A stretch of 64,000 bases of DNA, taken from NCBI RefSeq assembly GCF_900167455.1, contig NZ_FUWJ01000020.1:1-64000 (forward strand), given 5' to 3'. Within the stretch, counting starts at the first letter, position 1; every line of letters begins with the position of its first letter. The translations under genes and the position numbers were made by a program. The notes under the pieces were generated by a model. The model did not search any database. It worked only from the letters and a program-made list of their open reading frames with translations, and had not been told where the DNA came from. Below, in pieces: positions 1 to 7,335 of the stretch. Source of the stretch: Enhydrobacter aerosaccus. Lineage in GTDB: Bacteria; Pseudomonadota; Alphaproteobacteria; Reyranellales; Reyranellaceae.

Positions 1-297
1 CAGCTGGCGGGGACGGCGCAGCTGGGCTGGGGCGAGCCGCTGGCGCTGCAGGTCAAGCTGGGCTGGAGCCACGAATATGCCTCCACCTCGCTGCCGGTGT
101 CGGCGACGCTGGCGGGAGCGCCGTCGACCTCGTTCACGACCTACGGCCTCTCGCCCCAGCGCGACGGGCTGCTGGTGGGCATGGGCGCCAGCACCGCCAT
201 CGCCCGGGCCACCTCGCTCTACGCCCGCTACGAGGGCCTGCTCTCCGGATCAGACTCCAGCCACGCCTTCACCGCCGGCGTCAGGATGACGTGGTGA
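1..297 (+). CDS. autotransporter beta-barrel domain, C-terminal end (partial)
   Basis: The frame is open from the first base of the window, so the gene begins upstream. The 98 visible residues alternate polar and hydrophobic positions (LGWSHEY, LLVGMGAST, TSLYARYEG) and finish FTAGVRMTW with a terminal aromatic residue. This is the usual ending of an outer-membrane autotransporter barrel recognised by the BAM machinery. The passenger domain is not visible, so its function is unknown. Two hairpins follow the stop and could end transcription. Confidence 0.72.
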   Translation, partial: QLAGTAQLGWGEPLALQVKLGWSHEYASTSLPVSATLAGAPSTSFTTYGLSPQRDGLLVGMGASTAIARATSLYARYEGLLSGSDSSHAFTAGVRMTW

Positions 298-329
298 GGC
301 GCCGCCGTTCATAGGAGCGCGCTACAAAA

Positions 330-349
330 GCGCGGAGGTTACTCCGCGC
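330..349. terminator. GC-rich hairpin after the autotransporter
   Basis: GCGCGGAG and CTCCGCGC form a perfect 8-bp stem around the loop GTTA. It lies between the autotransporter stop and the convergent ohrR stop, where a bidirectional terminator is expected. There is no T-run, so termination is inferred from position. Confidence 0.45.
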
Positions 350-364
350 GGACGAGCGTCTTCA

Positions 365-390
365 GGAGCGCAACTGGAGTTGCGCGCTCC
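365..390. repeat. dispersed palindromic repeat, copy A
   Basis: GGAGCGC-AACT-GG-AGTT-GCGCGCTCC forms a hairpin between two convergent genes. On the opposite strand it reads almost identically to the element at 40521-40545. The only differences inside the shared core are paired: an A/T pair here against a C/G pair there. It looks like a member of a REP-type repeat family that may also serve as a terminator. Confidence 0.55.
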
Positions 391-397
391 CTTGAGG

Positions 398-856
398 TTA
401 GCCGCTCGCCTTCAGCAGGTTCTCGCGCAGTTTCACGATGTCGGCCTGCAGGCGGCGCAGTGTGTCGACCGACAGGCCTGACGCGTCGATGATGCAGCCG
501 GGGATGTCGCGGGTCCTGGCCTTCAGCGCCTTGCCGGCAGCGGTGAGGCGGACCCGGACCTGGCGTTCGTCGGCGGGATCGCGACGGCGGGTGAGGAGGC
601 CCATCGTCTCCAGGCGCTTCAGCAGCGGCGTCAGCGTGCTCGATTCCAGCAGCAGCGCCTCGCCCAGGCTGCCGACCGTGCGGTCGTCCTCGTTCCACAG
701 CGCCACCATCACCAGGAATTGCGGGTAGGTGAGGTCGAGCTTTTCCAACAGCGGCTTGTAGACGCGATTGAAGGCATGGCCGGCCGAGTAGATGGCGAAG
801 CACAGCATGTCGCTGACATCGAGGGCCGACGGGGATCTGGCGCTGGCGCCGGACAT
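398..856 (-). CDS. ohrR: OhrR organic-peroxide-sensing MarR-family repressor
   Basis: This 152-residue MarR-type winged-helix protein represses ohr until organic hydroperoxide oxidises its sensing cysteine. The family motif LCFAIYSA places the reactive Cys at residue 19, and a second Cys near residue 121 suits the two-cysteine OhrR class. The winged helix includes LTPLLKRLETMGLL and the basic wing RRDPADERQVRVRLT. A GGAG sits 7 bases before the ATG. It is divergent from ohr, and the 151-base gap holds two matching operators, so autoregulation is likely. Confidence 0.93.
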   Translation of the reverse strand: MSGASARSPSALDVSDMLCFAIYSAGHAFNRVYKPLLEKLDLTYPQFLVMVALWNEDDRTVGSLGEALLLESSTLTPLLKRLETMGLLTRRRDPADERQVRVRLTAAGKALKARTRDIPGCIIDASGLSVDTLRRLQADIVKLRENLLKASG

Positions 857-905
857 GGGATGTCTCCGGGCTCGAGATGGAAAGGACGACGACGCCTTGA
901 ATTAG

Positions 906-917
906 ATCGCGCACGAT
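906..917. promoter_or_regulatory. OhrR operator 1 (candidate)
   Basis: ATCGCGCACGAT, preceded by AATTAG, matches the second site at 962-973 at all but one of 12 core positions. It lies 50 bases upstream of the ohrR start codon, where OhrR binding would repress its own gene. Assignment is inferred from the repeated motif between the regulator and its target. Confidence 0.6.
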
Positions 918-931
918 GAAATCGCAAGCAC

Positions 932-973
932 TTGACTCCGGACGTGGCCGATCCTAATTAAATCGTGCACGAT
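932..973 (+). promoter_or_regulatory. ohr promoter with OhrR operator 2
   Basis: TTGACT (932-937) and TAATTA (955-960) are separated by 17 bases. The perfect palindrome ATCGTGCACGAT (962-973) covers the expected start of transcription. A second possible -10, TATAAT, begins at 973. An operator immediately after the -10 would block initiation, as expected for OhrR control of ohr. Confidence 0.6.
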
Positions 974-1007
974 ATAATCGTGTTCGATCATAAGCATGAG
1001 GTCCGCC

Positions 1008-1433
1008 ATGTCCGTGAAAGTCCTGTATCGCACCCAGGCCCGCGCCACCGGAGGCCGTGACGGCCAGGCCGGCACGCTCGACGGCAGCTTCGAGGTCAAG
1101 CTCGCCACTCCCAAGGAACTGGGCGGCGCCGGCGGTGCGGGCGCTAATCCCGAGCAGCTATTCGCGACCGGCTATGCGGCCTGCTTCCTGAGCGCGCTGA
1201 AGCTGGTGGCCGGGCAGGCCGGCGCCAAGGTCCCGGCCGACGCCTCGATCACCGCGACCGTCGGCATCGGCCCGCGCAGCGAAGGCGGTTTCGGGCTCGA
1301 GGTCGCGCTGGCCGTGTCGCTGCCGGGCGTGGAGCGGGCGCAGGCCGAGGCGCTGGTCGCCAAGACCCACCAGGTCTGCCCCTATTCGAATGCGACCCGC
1401 AACAATATCGACGTGGCGCTCAGCGTCGTCTGA
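1008..1433 (+). CDS. ohr: Ohr organic hydroperoxide resistance peroxidase
   Basis: Ohr reduces organic and fatty-acid hydroperoxides with a Cys pair that is usually recycled by lipoylated proteins. The 141-residue product has the family length. The catalytic cysteines are visible: Cys59 in YAACFLSAL and Cys124 in HQVCPYSNATR. I chose the ATG at 1008 because GAGG at 998-1001 is correctly spaced. An in-frame ATG at 996 would add four residues without a good ribosome site. It is regulated by the divergent ohrR. Confidence 0.95.
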   Translation: MSVKVLYRTQARATGGRDGQAGTLDGSFEVKLATPKELGGAGGAGANPEQLFATGYAACFLSALKLVAGQAGAKVPADASITATVGIGPRSEGGFGLEVALAVSLPGVERAQAEALVAKTHQVCPYSNATRNNIDVALSVV

Positions 1434-1441
1434 GCGACCGC

Positions 1442-2164
1442 TTACTCTGCCGCCAGCGAGGCAGGCCCGGGCGCGAGACGCCTGGGCTTCTTGCGGGCGG
1501 CCTGGGCGGCGGATGGCGCGAAAGTGTCGAGCAGCGCGCCCGCCGCGATCTCGGCGGCATCGGCGACCGAGGAATCCTGCGTGACCATGGCGGCGACGAT
1601 GGCGCCGTCGATCAGCAGCCCGATCTGGTGCGCCAGCGCCACCGCGTCTCCGGCGCCGGCCTCGGCCGCCAGCTTCTCGATATGGCCCAGCACGATCTTC
1701 TTGTGGCGGATGGCGATGGTGCGCATGCGGTCGTCCGCCTTGTCGTGCTCGCCCACCGCGTTGATGAAGGGGCAGCCGTAGAAGCGGCCGTCGCCGAACC
1801 AGGTCTTGAGCACGGGGAAGATGCGCCGCAGCCGCTCGCGGGCCGGCCCATCGCCCGCTTCGATCCCGGCGATGAACCAGTCGCGCCAGCGTTGGCCCTC
1901 GGTCTCCAGCACCGCCTCGATCAGCCCCTCCTTGGAGCCGAAGATCTTGTAGAGCGTCGTCTTGGCCGTGCCGGCCTCGGCGACGATGGCGTCGACGCCG
2001 GTTGCGTTGATGCCGTAGCGGCAGAACAGGTTCATCCCGGCATCGAGCAGGCGCTGGCGCGCACTGTCGCCGTCGGCCGCCTGGGCCGGTGCTGTCGCGC
2101 GTGCCGGCGCCTTGCCGGCCTTGCGGGGGGAAATGAGTGTCATTGCATTGCGCTCGCCCCGCAT
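1442..2164 (-). CDS. TetR-family transcriptional regulator
   Basis: The product is about 240 residues. After a 35-residue Ala/Lys-rich leader comes a TetR helix-turn-helix (RQRLLDAGMNLFCRYG, then TGVDAIVAEAGTAKTTLYKI), followed by a helical ligand domain. The ligand is unknown. It is divergent from the osmC-to-cynS operon starting at 2378, so that operon is its most likely target. The start is uncertain: ATG 2164 has AAAGGGA six bases upstream, while ATG 2143 is also in frame. It converges with the ohr stop. Confidence 0.85.
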   Translation of the reverse strand: MRGERNAMTLISPRKAGKAPARATAPAQAADGDSARQRLLDAGMNLFCRYGINATGVDAIVAEAGTAKTTLYKIFGSKEGLIEAVLETEGQRWRDWFIAGIEAGDGPARERLRRIFPVLKTWFGDGRFYGCPFINAVGEHDKADDRMRTIAIRHKKIVLGHIEKLAAEAGAGDAVALAHQIGLLIDGAIVAAMVTQDSSVADAAEIAAGALLDTFAPSAAQAARKKPRRLAPGPASLAAE

Positions 2165-2217
2165 GATTAGTCCCTTTGCCCGAGCGCTGGCAACGTAACG
2201 CCGGTTGGGCAGGCTGG

Positions 2218-2231
2218 TGCGCAATCGCGCA
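2218..2231. promoter_or_regulatory. palindrome TGCGC-AATC-GCGCA
   Basis: A perfect 5-bp inverted repeat lies in the gap between the tetR and osmC genes. It is about 110 bases upstream of the sigma-54 promoter match. It could be a TetR operator or an enhancer-type activator site. The sequence alone does not decide. Confidence 0.35.
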
Positions 2232-2325
2232 TCTCCGTGCCATGTCTTTGTGCAGCGCGCATTCCCTGCCTCCTTCCAGACCCCAACATCTTCGCCATTC
2301 CGGCGTCCCGTCCCCATGGATCGGC

Positions 2326-2341
2326 TGGCACGACTCATGCA
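2326..2341 (+). promoter_or_regulatory. sigma-54 (-24/-12) promoter, candidate
   Basis: TGGCAC-GACTC-ATGCA matches the sigma-54 pattern TGGCAC-N5-TTGCA with one mismatch. GG (2327-2328) and GC (2339-2340) are exactly 10 bases apart. Transcription would start near 2352, 13 bases before the strong AAGGAGG ribosome site of the first operon gene. RpoN control would fit a nitrogen-scavenging cyanate operon. Confidence 0.55.
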
Positions 2342-2377
2342 GGAAACAGACCGGTTGGTAGCCTAAGGAGGATAATA

Positions 2378-2920
2378 ATGGCCGTCGCTGCCGAGAAGGT
2401 CGTTCTCACCGGATGTCTCGCCCCCATCGACAAGGGCGGATTGGACAAGCTGATCGAGAGCGGCAAGGCGAACCCGAAAGTCGTCAAGACGCTGAAGTGC
2501 AAGACCGTCGCGGAAGGCAAGTTCAGGCACGCGAACTACATCCGCAACCTGCCCCCCTATATCGTCGACGAGCCGCCCGCCCTGCTGGGCGACGACACCG
2601 CGCCCAATCCGTCCGAGGCGTCGCTCGCCGCGCTGGGCTCGTGCCTGGCGGTCGGCCTGCATGCCAACGCGGTGCATCGCGGCTGGACCGTGCGCAAGCT
2701 CGAGCTGGAGCTCGAGGGCGACCTCAACATCACCGCCGTCTGGGGCACGGGCGATGTCAGCGACAAGCCGGTCGGCTTCACCGACGTGCGCGTGAAGGTG
2801 GCGATGGAATGCGACGGCGTCCCGTCGGCCGAGGTCGATGCCCTGATCGCCCACGTCAAGAAGTGGTCGCCGGTCGCCAACACCTTCACCCGGCCCGTCA
2901 ACCTGACCGTCGGCGCCTGA
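2378..2920 (+). CDS. OsmC-family protein with one catalytic Cys replaced
   Basis: This 180-residue OsmC/Ohr-fold protein has the helix motif ALGSCLAVGLHANAVHRGW with the first family cysteine. In the second conserved segment, where the family normally reads CPVxNT, this protein reads WSPVANTFTRPV: Ser in place of the resolving Cys. Classical two-Cys peroxidase activity is therefore unlikely, and the fold may bind or carry another thiol or electrophile. AAGGAGG at 2365-2371 sets the ATG at 2378. It is first in the operon leading to cyanase. Confidence 0.8.
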   Translation: MAVAAEKVVLTGCLAPIDKGGLDKLIESGKANPKVVKTLKCKTVAEGKFRHANYIRNLPPYIVDEPPALLGDDTAPNPSEASLAALGSCLAVGLHANAVHRGWTVRKLELELEGDLNITAVWGTGDVSDKPVGFTDVRVKVAMECDGVPSAEVDALIAHVKKWSPVANTFTRPVNLTVGA

Positions 2921-2943
2921 GCCGTTTGCGGGAGACCTTCGCC

Positions 2944-4101
2944 ATGACCGCGCTCGCTCTCGGACAGACCCTTGCCACCCCCGACCCGGCCGATCACCGA
3001 CCGGGCGACGATCTGACCGACTGCGTGCGCGCCCTGGTGAAGGCCGAGCTCGCTCCCCTTACCGACGCGATCGACAAGGGCACGACCTATCCCGAGGCCG
3101 TCCTGCGGAAGCTGGGCGGGCTCGGGGCCTGGTCGACCCACCTGCCGGTCGACGGCGTGGCCGATCTGCGCACCGCGATCGCCACCATGGCCACGATTGG
3201 CGAATGCTGCGGCGCCACGGCCTTCATGGCCTGGTGCCAGGACACGCTGGCCTGGTACGTCGCCAACACCGACAACGCGACGCTCAAGGCCTGTCTGCTC
3301 GACCGCGTCGCTTCCGGCGCCACGCTCGGCGGCACCGGCCTGTCGAATCCGATGAAAAGCTTCTTCGGTATCGAGACGCTGAAGCTCAAGGGGCGCCGCG
3401 TCGCCGGCGGCTATGTCGTGCGCGGCACGCTGCCCTGGGTCTCCAACCTCGGGCCCGATCATCTGTTCGGCACCATCTTCGAGCTCGAGAACAAGCCCGG
3501 CGAGACGGTGATGTTCGTCGCCGACTGCGCCGCCAAGGGCGTCGTACTCCAGGCCTGCCCGCCCTTCCTGGCCATGGATGGCACCGGTACCTTCGCGGTG
3601 CATTTCCGCGACGCCTTCATTCCGGACGCGTTCGTGCTGGCCGCACCGGCGGCGCCGTTCGTGAAGAAGATCCGCGCCGGCTTCATCCTGCTGCAGGCGG
3701 GCATGGCCTTCGGCGTCATCCGCGACAGCATTGCCATCATGAAAAGCGTGCGATCGTCGCTCGGCCACATCAACGCCTATCTCGACGTGGCGCATCAGCC
3801 CGAGACGTTCGAGGCGATGCTGGCGGAGGAAGAGGCCGGGGCGATGGCCCTTGCCGCCACGCCCTACGATCCCAGCGACACCTATTGGGAAGCCGTGGTC
3901 GACGCCCGCCTGCGGCTCGGCGAGGCGAGCGTCGCGGCCGCCCATGCGGCGATGCTCCATTGCGGCGCGCGCGGCTACCTCAAGGGTCATCGCGCCCAGC
4001 GCCGCCTGCGCGAAGCCTACTTCGTCGCCATCGTCACCCCCGCCACCAAGCAACTCAGGAAGATGCTGTCAGACCGCAAGAAAGAGACTTCAGGCCAATA
4101 G
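2944..4101 (+). CDS. acyl-CoA dehydrogenase-like flavoprotein
   Basis: The 385-residue protein has the acyl-CoA dehydrogenase fold: an N-terminal helical domain, a central beta segment (GATLGGTGLSNPMKSFFG, then GGYVVRGTLPWVSN) and a C-terminal four-helix region ending KQLRKML. The usual substrate motifs of fatty-acid enzymes are weak. It may belong to the group that includes flavin-dependent monooxygenases acting on sulfur compounds (DszC/SfnB-like), which is an inference. It lies 23 bases after osmC and 60 before rhodanese in one operon. The substrate is unknown. Confidence 0.75.
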   Translation: MTALALGQTLATPDPADHRPGDDLTDCVRALVKAELAPLTDAIDKGTTYPEAVLRKLGGLGAWSTHLPVDGVADLRTAIATMATIGECCGATAFMAWCQDTLAWYVANTDNATLKACLLDRVASGATLGGTGLSNPMKSFFGIETLKLKGRRVAGGYVVRGTLPWVSNLGPDHLFGTIFELENKPGETVMFVADCAAKGVVLQACPPFLAMDGTGTFAVHFRDAFIPDAFVLAAPAAPFVKKIRAGFILLQAGMAFGVIRDSIAIMKSVRSSLGHINAYLDVAHQPETFEAMLAEEEAGAMALAATPYDPSDTYWEAVVDARLRLGEASVAAAHAAMLHCGARGYLKGHRAQRRLREAYFVAIVTPATKQLRKMLSDRKKETSGQ

Positions 4102-4161
4102 AGGAAATGCCCGTCCCGCGCTCATCGCTCCTTGAACCGCTGATACCCATTGGAGGCTTGC

Positions 4162-5046
4162 ATGACCGCTGTTCTGATCTCCGCCGCCGATCTTGCCGCG
4201 ACGATGGCGTCGGAGCCGACCGTCCTCATCGACACGCGCAATCCCGACGCCTATGCCGCCGGCCACATTCCCGGCGCCGTCAACGTCCATGAGATCTTCA
4301 CCTATCTCGCGACTTCGACGCCCGAGGGCATCGAGGAGCTGAAGACCAAGTTCGCCGACGCCTTTGCCAAGGCCGGCCTGTCGGGCCAGGAGACGGCCGT
4401 CCTGTACGAGCAGTCGATGAATTCGGGCTTCGGCCAGTCCTGCCGCGGCTATTTCCTGCTCAGCATGTTGGGCTATCCCAAGATCAAGGTCCTGCATGGC
4501 GGTTTCGATGCCTGGCTGGCGGCCAAGCTGCCGGTCTCGACCGAGGCGCCGGCGCCGACGCCCGCCGATTTCCCGATCGTGCCCGAGGCCGGCTCGATCC
4601 TGATCGACGCCAAGGCGATGCTGGCCGCGCTCGACCGGCCCGAGATCACGCTGCTCGATGTGCGCGACGTCGATGAATGGATCGGCGACAGCTCCTCGCC
4701 CTACGGCAAGGACTTCTGCCCGCGCAAGGGCCGCATCCCGGGCGCCGTGTGGCTGGAATGGTACCGCATGATGAAGCCGACGCCCGAAGGTCCGCGCTTC
4801 AAGTCGCCGGACGAGATCCTGGCCGAATGCGCCACCGTCGGCATCACCCAGGACACGCCGGTCTACCTCTACTGCTTCAAGGGCGCGCGTGCTTCGAACA
4901 CGCTGCTGGCGCTCAAGAATGCCGGCGTGAAGGACGTCCGCATGTACTTCGGCTCGTGGAACGAATGGTCGCGCGATCCCGCGCTGCCGATCGAGGAAGG
5001 CTTCCCCGCGCCGGCGCCGGCCGCGGCTGCGAGCAAAGCGGCGTGA
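4162..5046 (+). CDS. two-domain rhodanese sulfurtransferase
   Basis: The 294-residue protein has two tandem rhodanese domains. The first (TVLIDTRNPDAYAAGHIPGA) lacks an active Cys at the usual site. The second (LLDVRDVDEW, GRIPGAVWLEW) carries the catalytic loop YCFKGARAS. Such enzymes move sulfane sulfur, classically from thiosulfate to cyanide to give thiocyanate. GGAGG at 4152-4156 supports this start. Its place between a flavoprotein and a cyanate-type transporter suggests linked sulfur and C-N chemistry, which is inference. Confidence 0.9.
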   Translation: MTAVLISAADLAATMASEPTVLIDTRNPDAYAAGHIPGAVNVHEIFTYLATSTPEGIEELKTKFADAFAKAGLSGQETAVLYEQSMNSGFGQSCRGYFLLSMLGYPKIKVLHGGFDAWLAAKLPVSTEAPAPTPADFPIVPEAGSILIDAKAMLAALDRPEITLLDVRDVDEWIGDSSSPYGKDFCPRKGRIPGAVWLEWYRMMKPTPEGPRFKSPDEILAECATVGITQDTPVYLYCFKGARASNTLLALKNAGVKDVRMYFGSWNEWSRDPALPIEEGFPAPAPAAAASKAA

Positions 5047-5113
5047 GCTTTGCTTCAGGCCTTGCGGGCGCGCCGTTGGGCGCGCCCCACGCGACAGATG
5101 ACGGGAGCGCTTG

Positions 5114-6484
5114 ATGACCGACCAGTTTGACCCCCGGCGCCACGGCCAGGGGCTTTGCACCTGCTGCGGGACCGAGCCGGCCGATGCGACTCTCAGCTGC
5201 GAGAGCACGCCTGCCGGCGCGCTCACGGCGGGCGAGCAGCGGCTGAAGAACCGGGTCGAGAATGCGCTGCTGCGCGCCATCCTGCCGCGCCCCGAGACGC
5301 GTCGGGCGTTCCTGCGGGCGATCGGCGGGGCAACGGCCGCCGCCGCCCTGGCCGAGGTCTTCCCGGTGGCGACCGCGGTCGAGGCCTTCGCCGAGACGCG
5401 CACGCCGGAGAAGAAGAAGCTCGCCGTCGGCTTCATCCCCATCACCTGCGCCACACCCATCATCATGGCGGCGCCGCTCGGCTTCTATTCGAAGCAAGGG
5501 CTCGAGGTCGATGTCGTGAAGACCGCCGGCTGGGCGGTGGTGCGCGACAAGACCATGAACAAGGAATACGACGCCTCGCACATGCTGGCGCCGATGCCGA
5601 TCGCCATCTCGATGGGGCTGGGCTCGACCGCGCAACCCTTCACCGTGCCGGCGATCGAGAACATCAACGGCCAGGCGATCTGCCTGTCACTCAAGCACAA
5701 GGATCGTCGCGATCCGGCCTCGTGGAAGGGGCTGAAGCTTGCCATCCCGTTCGACTACTCGAACCACAATTACCTGCTGCGCTATTATCTGGCCGAGCAC
5801 GGCCTCGATCCGGACCAGGACGTGCAGCTGCGCGTCGTGCCGCCGCCGGAAATGGTCGCCAACCTGCGCGCCGACAACATCGACGGCTTCCTGGCGCCCG
5901 ACAACATCGTGCAGCGCGCGGTGTTCGACGGCATCGGCTTCATCCATATCCTGTCGAAGGAGATCTGGAATGGCCATCCCTGCTGCGCCTTCGCCGCCAG
6001 CGCCGCCTTTGCCACCGAGATGCCGAACACCTATGCGGCGCTGCTGCGCGGCCTGATGGAGGCCAGCGCCTATGCCTCCAAGCCCGAGAACCGCAAGCAG
6101 ATCGCCGAGGCCATCGCGCCCGCCAACTATCTCAACGCCCCCGTCACGGTGCTGGAGCAGGTGCTGACCGGCACCTATGCCGACGGACTGGGCGGAGTGA
6201 AGAAGGATCCCGACCGCATCGCCTTCGATCCCTTCCCCTGGGAAAGCTTCGCGGTCTGGATCCTGACCCAGATGAAGCGCTGGGGGCAGGTGAAGGGCGA
6301 TGTCGACTATGCCGGCATCGCCAAGAAGGTGTTCCTTGCCACTGACGCCGCCCGCGAGATGAAGGAGGTCGGCCTCACGCCGCCTTCCACCGTATCGAAG
6401 GGCTTCAGCGTCATGGGCAAGCCGTTCGACCCGTCTCAGCCCGAGGCCTACGTCAACAGCTTCAAGATCCGGAAAGCGGGGTGA
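5114..6484 (+). CDS. ABC substrate-binding protein, nitrate/cyanate/sulfonate type
   Basis: This 456-residue NrtA/CynA-like periplasmic binding protein has a twin-arginine-like signal (ETRRAFLRAIGG, residues 61-72, then an Ala-rich core). The mature part (KKLAVGFIPITCATPIIMA, then GFYSKQGLEVDVVKTAGW) is typical of the family. The 60 residues before the RR pair are unusual: they contain a Cys cluster (CTCC at 15-18, Cys29). The ATG at 5114 follows GGGAG at 5103-5107. The permease gene follows after one base. Ligand inferred: cyanate or a related anion. Confidence 0.87.
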   Translation: MTDQFDPRRHGQGLCTCCGTEPADATLSCESTPAGALTAGEQRLKNRVENALLRAILPRPETRRAFLRAIGGATAAAALAEVFPVATAVEAFAETRTPEKKKLAVGFIPITCATPIIMAAPLGFYSKQGLEVDVVKTAGWAVVRDKTMNKEYDASHMLAPMPIAISMGLGSTAQPFTVPAIENINGQAICLSLKHKDRRDPASWKGLKLAIPFDYSNHNYLLRYYLAEHGLDPDQDVQLRVVPPPEMVANLRADNIDGFLAPDNIVQRAVFDGIGFIHILSKEIWNGHPCCAFAASAAFATEMPNTYAALLRGLMEASAYASKPENRKQIAEAIAPANYLNAPVTVLEQVLTGTYADGLGGVKKDPDRIAFDPFPWESFAVWILTQMKRWGQVKGDVDYAGIAKKVFLATDAAREMKEVGLTPPSTVSKGFSVMGKPFDPSQPEAYVNSFKIRKAG

Positions 6485-6485
6485 C

Positions 6486-7325
6486 GTGTCCGGTTCGTTG
6501 ACGCTGCGCGCCGCGATCGTCTCCGTCGCGCTGTTCGCCGTCCTGCTGCTCGGCTGGCATCTGGCGACGCGCGGCTCGGGCGCGGCGGCCGGCATGGATC
6601 CGGAATACGCCAAGCTGATGGGCGCGACCGCGACCCAGGGAAAGTCGGCCATGCCGGGGCCGCTCGAGATCGGCGCCAAGCTGTGGGAGCACCTGTCGCG
6701 GCCGTTCTACGACAACGGCCCCAACGACAAGGGGCTGGGCATCCAGCTCGCCTATTCGATCGGGCGCGTGCTGCTGGGCTATCTGATCGCGGTCGTGGTG
6801 GCCATCCCGCTCGGCTTCCTGATCGGCATGTCGCCGCTGATGCACAAGGCGCTCGATCCCTACATCCAGATCCTGAAGCCGATCTCGCCGCTGGCCTGGA
6901 TGCCGCTGGCGCTCTACACCATCAAGGATTCGAGCGTGTCGGCGATCTTCGTGATCTTCATCTGCGCCATCTGGCCGATGCTGATCAATACCGCCTTCGG
7001 CGTGGCGTCGGTGCGACGCGAGTGGATCAACGTGGCGCGCACGCTCGAGGTCGGAACGCTGCGGCGCGCCTTCACCGTGATCCTGCCGGCCGCGGCGCCC
7101 ACCATCCTGACCGGCATGCGTATCTCCATCGGCATCGCCTGGCTGGTGATCGTCGCCGCCGAGATGCTCGTGGGCGGCACCGGCATCGGCTACTTCGTGT
7201 GGAACGAGTGGAACAACCTGTCGATCACCAATGTCATCATCGCCATCCTGCTGATCGGCCTCGTCGGCATGGTGTTCGACCAGCTCCTGGCCCGCGTCGC
7301 CCGCCTCGTGACCTTCCCCGAATGA
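6486..7325 (+). CDS. ABC transporter permease, NrtB/CynB/SsuC type
   Basis: The 279-residue integral membrane protein has an N-terminal membrane segment, several more hydrophobic segments, and the EAA-type loop (EWINVARTLEVG, then VILPAAAPTILTGMRI) that contacts the ATPase. The start is GTG, one base after the binding-protein stop, so translation is probably coupled. It partners the genes on either side in anion uptake. Confidence 0.92.
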   Translation: MSGSLTLRAAIVSVALFAVLLLGWHLATRGSGAAAGMDPEYAKLMGATATQGKSAMPGPLEIGAKLWEHLSRPFYDNGPNDKGLGIQLAYSIGRVLLGYLIAVVVAIPLGFLIGMSPLMHKALDPYIQILKPISPLAWMPLALYTIKDSSVSAIFVIFICAIWPMLINTAFGVASVRREWINVARTLEVGTLRRAFTVILPAAAPTILTGMRISIGIAWLVIVAAEMLVGGTGIGYFVWNEWNNLSITNVIIAILLIGLVGMVFDQLLARVARLVTFPE

Positions 7326-7335
7326 GCGCCCGCGG

